Of a DNA stretch of 64,000 nt, positions 62,025 through 64,000 are shown piece after piece. Position numbers and translations under genes: made by a program. This stretch comes from Psychrobacillus sp. INOP01. GTDB lineage: Bacteria; Bacillota; Bacilli; Bacillales_A; Planococcaceae. The notes under the pieces are model-generated. The model had not been told where the DNA came from. It did no database searches and was given only the letters and a program-made list of their open reading frames with translations. Every line of letters begins with the position of its first letter. The first letter of the stretch is position 1. The stretch spans positions 4,030,001 to 4,094,000 of the forward strand of contig NZ_CP073315.1 of assembly GCF_018140925.1 (NCBI RefSeq), given 5' to 3'.

Positions 62025-63560
62025 TTGAAAACTTTAAGGTTTTGGATTTTAGCGCTTATCTGTTTTACTATGCTTGGAATAATATTTAGCACTCTAACTT
62101 CGAGTTATTTTGTAACAAAAAAAAGCTTGATAGAAAACTCTTTAGAACAAAATAGAGTTTACTCTAAGAAATTAGCTCAAATGACAGATGAAGTTTTTTC
62201 ATCTATGCAAAATAACTTGGAAGCTCGAAAGTCAGATGTGGTCAAGGATATAGATAATCACGCAACAGTTACCAATATATTAGAACAGCTAAATATAAGT
62301 GGCAAGAACTTCAACTCTTTATCCGTTATCAATGATCAAGGAATTGCAATTGCTACCACACCGAATATAGGTCTTGTTGGTAATAAAATTAACTCGAACG
62401 CTGTTAAGGAAGCCTTAGTAAAAAAGGAACCATTCATATCTAAACCGTATTATGCGCAAACAGGAAGACTTCTAATACTTATTTCTACCCCATTATTTAA
62501 TGGAGGTGATGAATATGTAGGGATGTTGAATGGAACTATTTATTTGGAGGAAGACAACTTTATTAATCATATACTTGCCGAACATTATTCTAAAGACGGT
62601 TCCTATGTTTACGTAGTTGATCGAGATGGAACTCTAATCTATCATCCTGAGAAAACTAGAATAGGGGAATCTGTTGAAAGTAATCCTGTTGTTCGGAAGT
62701 TAATAGATGAGAAAAGTGGAGCTTTACAAATAGATAATACACTTGGAAATAACTTTTTGGCAGGCTATACATACATAGAGAAAAGTAGATGGGGAGTAGT
62801 CTCACAGACCCCATTTAAAAGCGCATTAAAACCTTTATCTGGAATAATGTTAACGATTTTTACATTTTCTTTGCCGTTCATTCTTATCTTTATAGTAATA
62901 GCGTTTTACGTATCAACTAAGTTAGCATCACCATTACGTGAGCTCGCCATTTACACGTTACGGGGGAGAGATGAACAAGAAGAAGCACTCGATATCCCTA
63001 CTTGGTATTTTGAGGCAAAACAACTGACAGAGACGATTGAAAATTATAGGAAACGCCAGGAAGAAACTGTCGATAATATGAAGGTAATATCTTTAACAGA
63101 CCCTTTGACAGGCTTGAAAAATAGAAGATATGCAGATATTTTATTCGATAAATTACTCGACCAAAAAGAGAAGTTTTCTTTAATTATGTTAGATATTGAT
63201 CATTTTAAACAAGTTAATGATCAATTTGGACATATTGCCGGTGATGAAGTTCTCAAATTTATCTCCAAAATTTTGAAGGACTTATGTGTTGAAGATGAAG
63301 AGTGTATCCGACTTGGTGGGGAGGAATTTCTCATTTTACTTCCAAAAAAGTATGTTCAAGAAGCATATATACTGGGAGAACGTATAAGAATGACTGTAGA
63401 GGATTCTGTTTCTCCTATTCATAAAAAACTAACAATATCTTTAGGTGTTGGTGAATATAAATGTGGTGAAACGCTAACACAAACTATGCAAAAGATTGAC
63501 TTAGCTCTTTACGAAGCAAAATCAAATGGGCGTAATAATGTAGTGATTGCAAAATCATAA
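62025..63560 (+). CDS. Membrane diguanylate cyclase with extracellular Cache-type sensor
   Basis: A 511-residue protein. One membrane helix (residues 8-30), an extracellular sensor domain of the Cache type (about 35-275; FSKPYYAQTGRLLILISTPLF-like FISKPYYAQTG and VYVVDRDGTLIYHPEK), a second helix (about 278-300, IMLTIFTFSLPFILIFI), a HAMP-like stretch (STKLASPLRELA), then a GGDEF domain (about 350-505) with the active motif GGEEF in IRLGGEEFLILLP. It makes cyclic di-GMP from GTP on sensing an external ligand. No RxxD inhibitory site is seen five residues before GGEEF. Start TTG at 62025 with TAGGAGGG upstream. Confidence 0.92.
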   Translation: MKTLRFWILALICFTMLGIIFSTLTSSYFVTKKSLIENSLEQNRVYSKKLAQMTDEVFSSMQNNLEARKSDVVKDIDNHATVTNILEQLNISGKNFNSLSVINDQGIAIATTPNIGLVGNKINSNAVKEALVKKEPFISKPYYAQTGRLLILISTPLFNGGDEYVGMLNGTIYLEEDNFINHILAEHYSKDGSYVYVVDRDGTLIYHPEKTRIGESVESNPVVRKLIDEKSGALQIDNTLGNNFLAGYTYIEKSRWGVVSQTPFKSALKPLSGIMLTIFTFSLPFILIFIVIAFYVSTKLASPLRELAIYTLRGRDEQEEALDIPTWYFEAKQLTETIENYRKRQEETVDNMKVISLTDPLTGLKNRRYADILFDKLLDQKEKFSLIMLDIDHFKQVNDQFGHIAGDEVLKFISKILKDLCVEDEECIRLGGEEFLILLPKKYVQEAYILGERIRMTVEDSVSPIHKKLTISLGVGEYKCGETLTQTMQKIDLALYEAKSNGRNNVVIAKS

Positions 63561-63597
63561 TATAATAGTGAATAATTCAATAAAAAGCGCAGGCAAG

Positions 63598-63735
63598 TAT
63601 TACAATATAACATATACCAAAAACCGGGCAAAAAAAACGCCCGGTCTTTTAAGTTCAACTCCTGTTTCTACCATTATCAGTAGGCTTTGAACAGACTGTT
63701 CGCTATTTATACCTTCATTAACTATGAATAATGCT
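63598..63735 (-). repeat. Dispersed repeat, module B, copy 4 (inverted)
   Basis: Read on the minus strand it gives AACAGTCTGTTCAAAGCC, GGTAGAAACAGG and AGACCGGGCGTTTTTTTTG, matching copy 2 at 26097-26176. The stem ACCGGGC/GCCCGGT at its end, next to T-runs on both strands, may terminate the diguanylate cyclase gene. Confidence 0.72.
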
Positions 63736-63880
63736 GTCGTCCTAGCGATTGACTGTGCTATATCCTATCGATAGATACTACAAACTTCACTACAGTCAGC
63801 AGTATTATACATCTCTTAAAGTACTATGACATTGTGTTCATGTTCATTTCATATAAAACGAGTAGGAGGAATCATCTAAA
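63736..63880. other. Intergenic stretch without visible features
   Basis: AT-rich. It holds a Shine-Dalgarno-like TAGGAGGAATCATC on the plus strand (63863) with no open frame after it. I see nothing else. Confidence 0.4.
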
Positions 63881-64000
63881 CTAATCCTTATGTTCATTCT
63901 TTCTTAGTAAATAATATATAGCTTCAACTATTAACCCAATCACAAATCCAAATGCAGTGAAAATAAACAAGGAGAGAATTCCTGCTAAGTCTCCAAATTC
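63881..64000 (-). CDS. C-terminal end of a small membrane protein (cut by window edge)
   Basis: The minus-strand frame is open from 64000 to a TAG at 63881-63883: 39 residues with a hydrophobic helix (LAGILSLFIFTAFGFVIG) and a charged tail LLRKNEHKD. The start lies outside the window. The strongly hydrophobic composition and charged end look like a real membrane protein. Family unknown. Confidence 0.6.
   Translation of the reverse strand, partial: EFGDLAGILSLFIFTAFGFVIGLIVEAIYYLLRKNEHKD

Noticed and set aside
63700-63880. tRNA or small RNA gene near the right edge
   Set aside because: No cloverleaf or CCA end could be drawn; only repeat module B and AT-rich sequence.

Overview
The window is a piece of an A+T-rich, low-GC Gram-positive chromosome. 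It has strong Shine-Dalgarno sites, frequent TTG and GTG starts, a CotF-type spore-coat protein, an S-box (SAM-I) riboswitch, and close Bacillus-type orthologues (GltC, YpsA, MtnE/MtnU, LmrB, NreABC). This fits an endospore-forming member of the Bacillales. My best guess is Planococcaceae (Psychrobacillus/Lysinibacillus/Sporosarcina-like), because of the type of GC-rich palindromic intergenic repeat. That genus assignment is inference. I saw no prophage, transposase, CRISPR, rRNA or tRNA.

Layout: 1-330 is the tail of a YcsI/DUF1445 gene. 0.5-7.5 kb holds gltC divergent from the glutamate synthase genes gltA-gltB. 7.6-9.0 kb is an isolated hisH-hisF pair. 9.2-13.2 kb holds a HAD phosphatase, a CotF-like coat protein, YpsA with an unrecognised partner, and a DUF2642-like protein with a manganese catalase. 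13.2-36.5 kb is a large anaerobic nitrate-respiration island: ric (Fe-S repair), modAB, narGHJI, nreABC (oxygen/nitrate sensing), a hemerythrin, a NarK transporter fused to a PAS domain, and almost the whole molybdenum-cofactor pathway (moeB, moaB, moaC, moeA, mobB, moaE, moaD, mobA, moaA). The island ends with a second hemerythrin and a SEC-C protein. 36.6-45.9 kb is methionine/sulfur-themed: a SAM riboswitch drives metQ-metN-metI, and three catabolic genes (enoyl-CoA hydratase-like, FMN 2-hydroxyacid oxidase, CaiB CoA-transferase) follow in the same direction. Nearby are mtnE and mtnU of methionine salvage, a PPC-domain protein and a hotdog thioesterase. 46-63.6 kb holds a membrane protein, an Atg22-like MFS transporter, ppx-ppk, a TetR regulator with lmrB, pepF, the livJHMGF branched-chain amino-acid transporter and a membrane diguanylate cyclase. 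A broken gene enters from the right edge on the minus strand.

How the genes work together: nitrate enters through NarK-PAS and is reduced by NarGHI. Its Mo-bisMGD cofactor needs molybdate (ModAB; no modC here) and the moa/moe/mob genes. NreABC would switch the system on when oxygen is absent and nitrate present. Inverted repeats of the TAGGG-N4-CCCTA type occur upstream of narG (two), narK (two) and ric (one), which points to one NreC regulon. Ric and the hemerythrins fit protection from nitric oxide or oxidative damage.

Most notable: (1) the NarK-PAS fusion; (2) the shared NreC-type boxes; (3) the SAM-riboswitch-led methionine transporter with an attached CoA/2-hydroxyacid module; (4) two 21-bp-period repeat arrays, both between convergent genes; (5) a composite dispersed repeat family with compensatory stem changes; (6) an 11-bp-period PhoP-like direct repeat before ppx-ppk.
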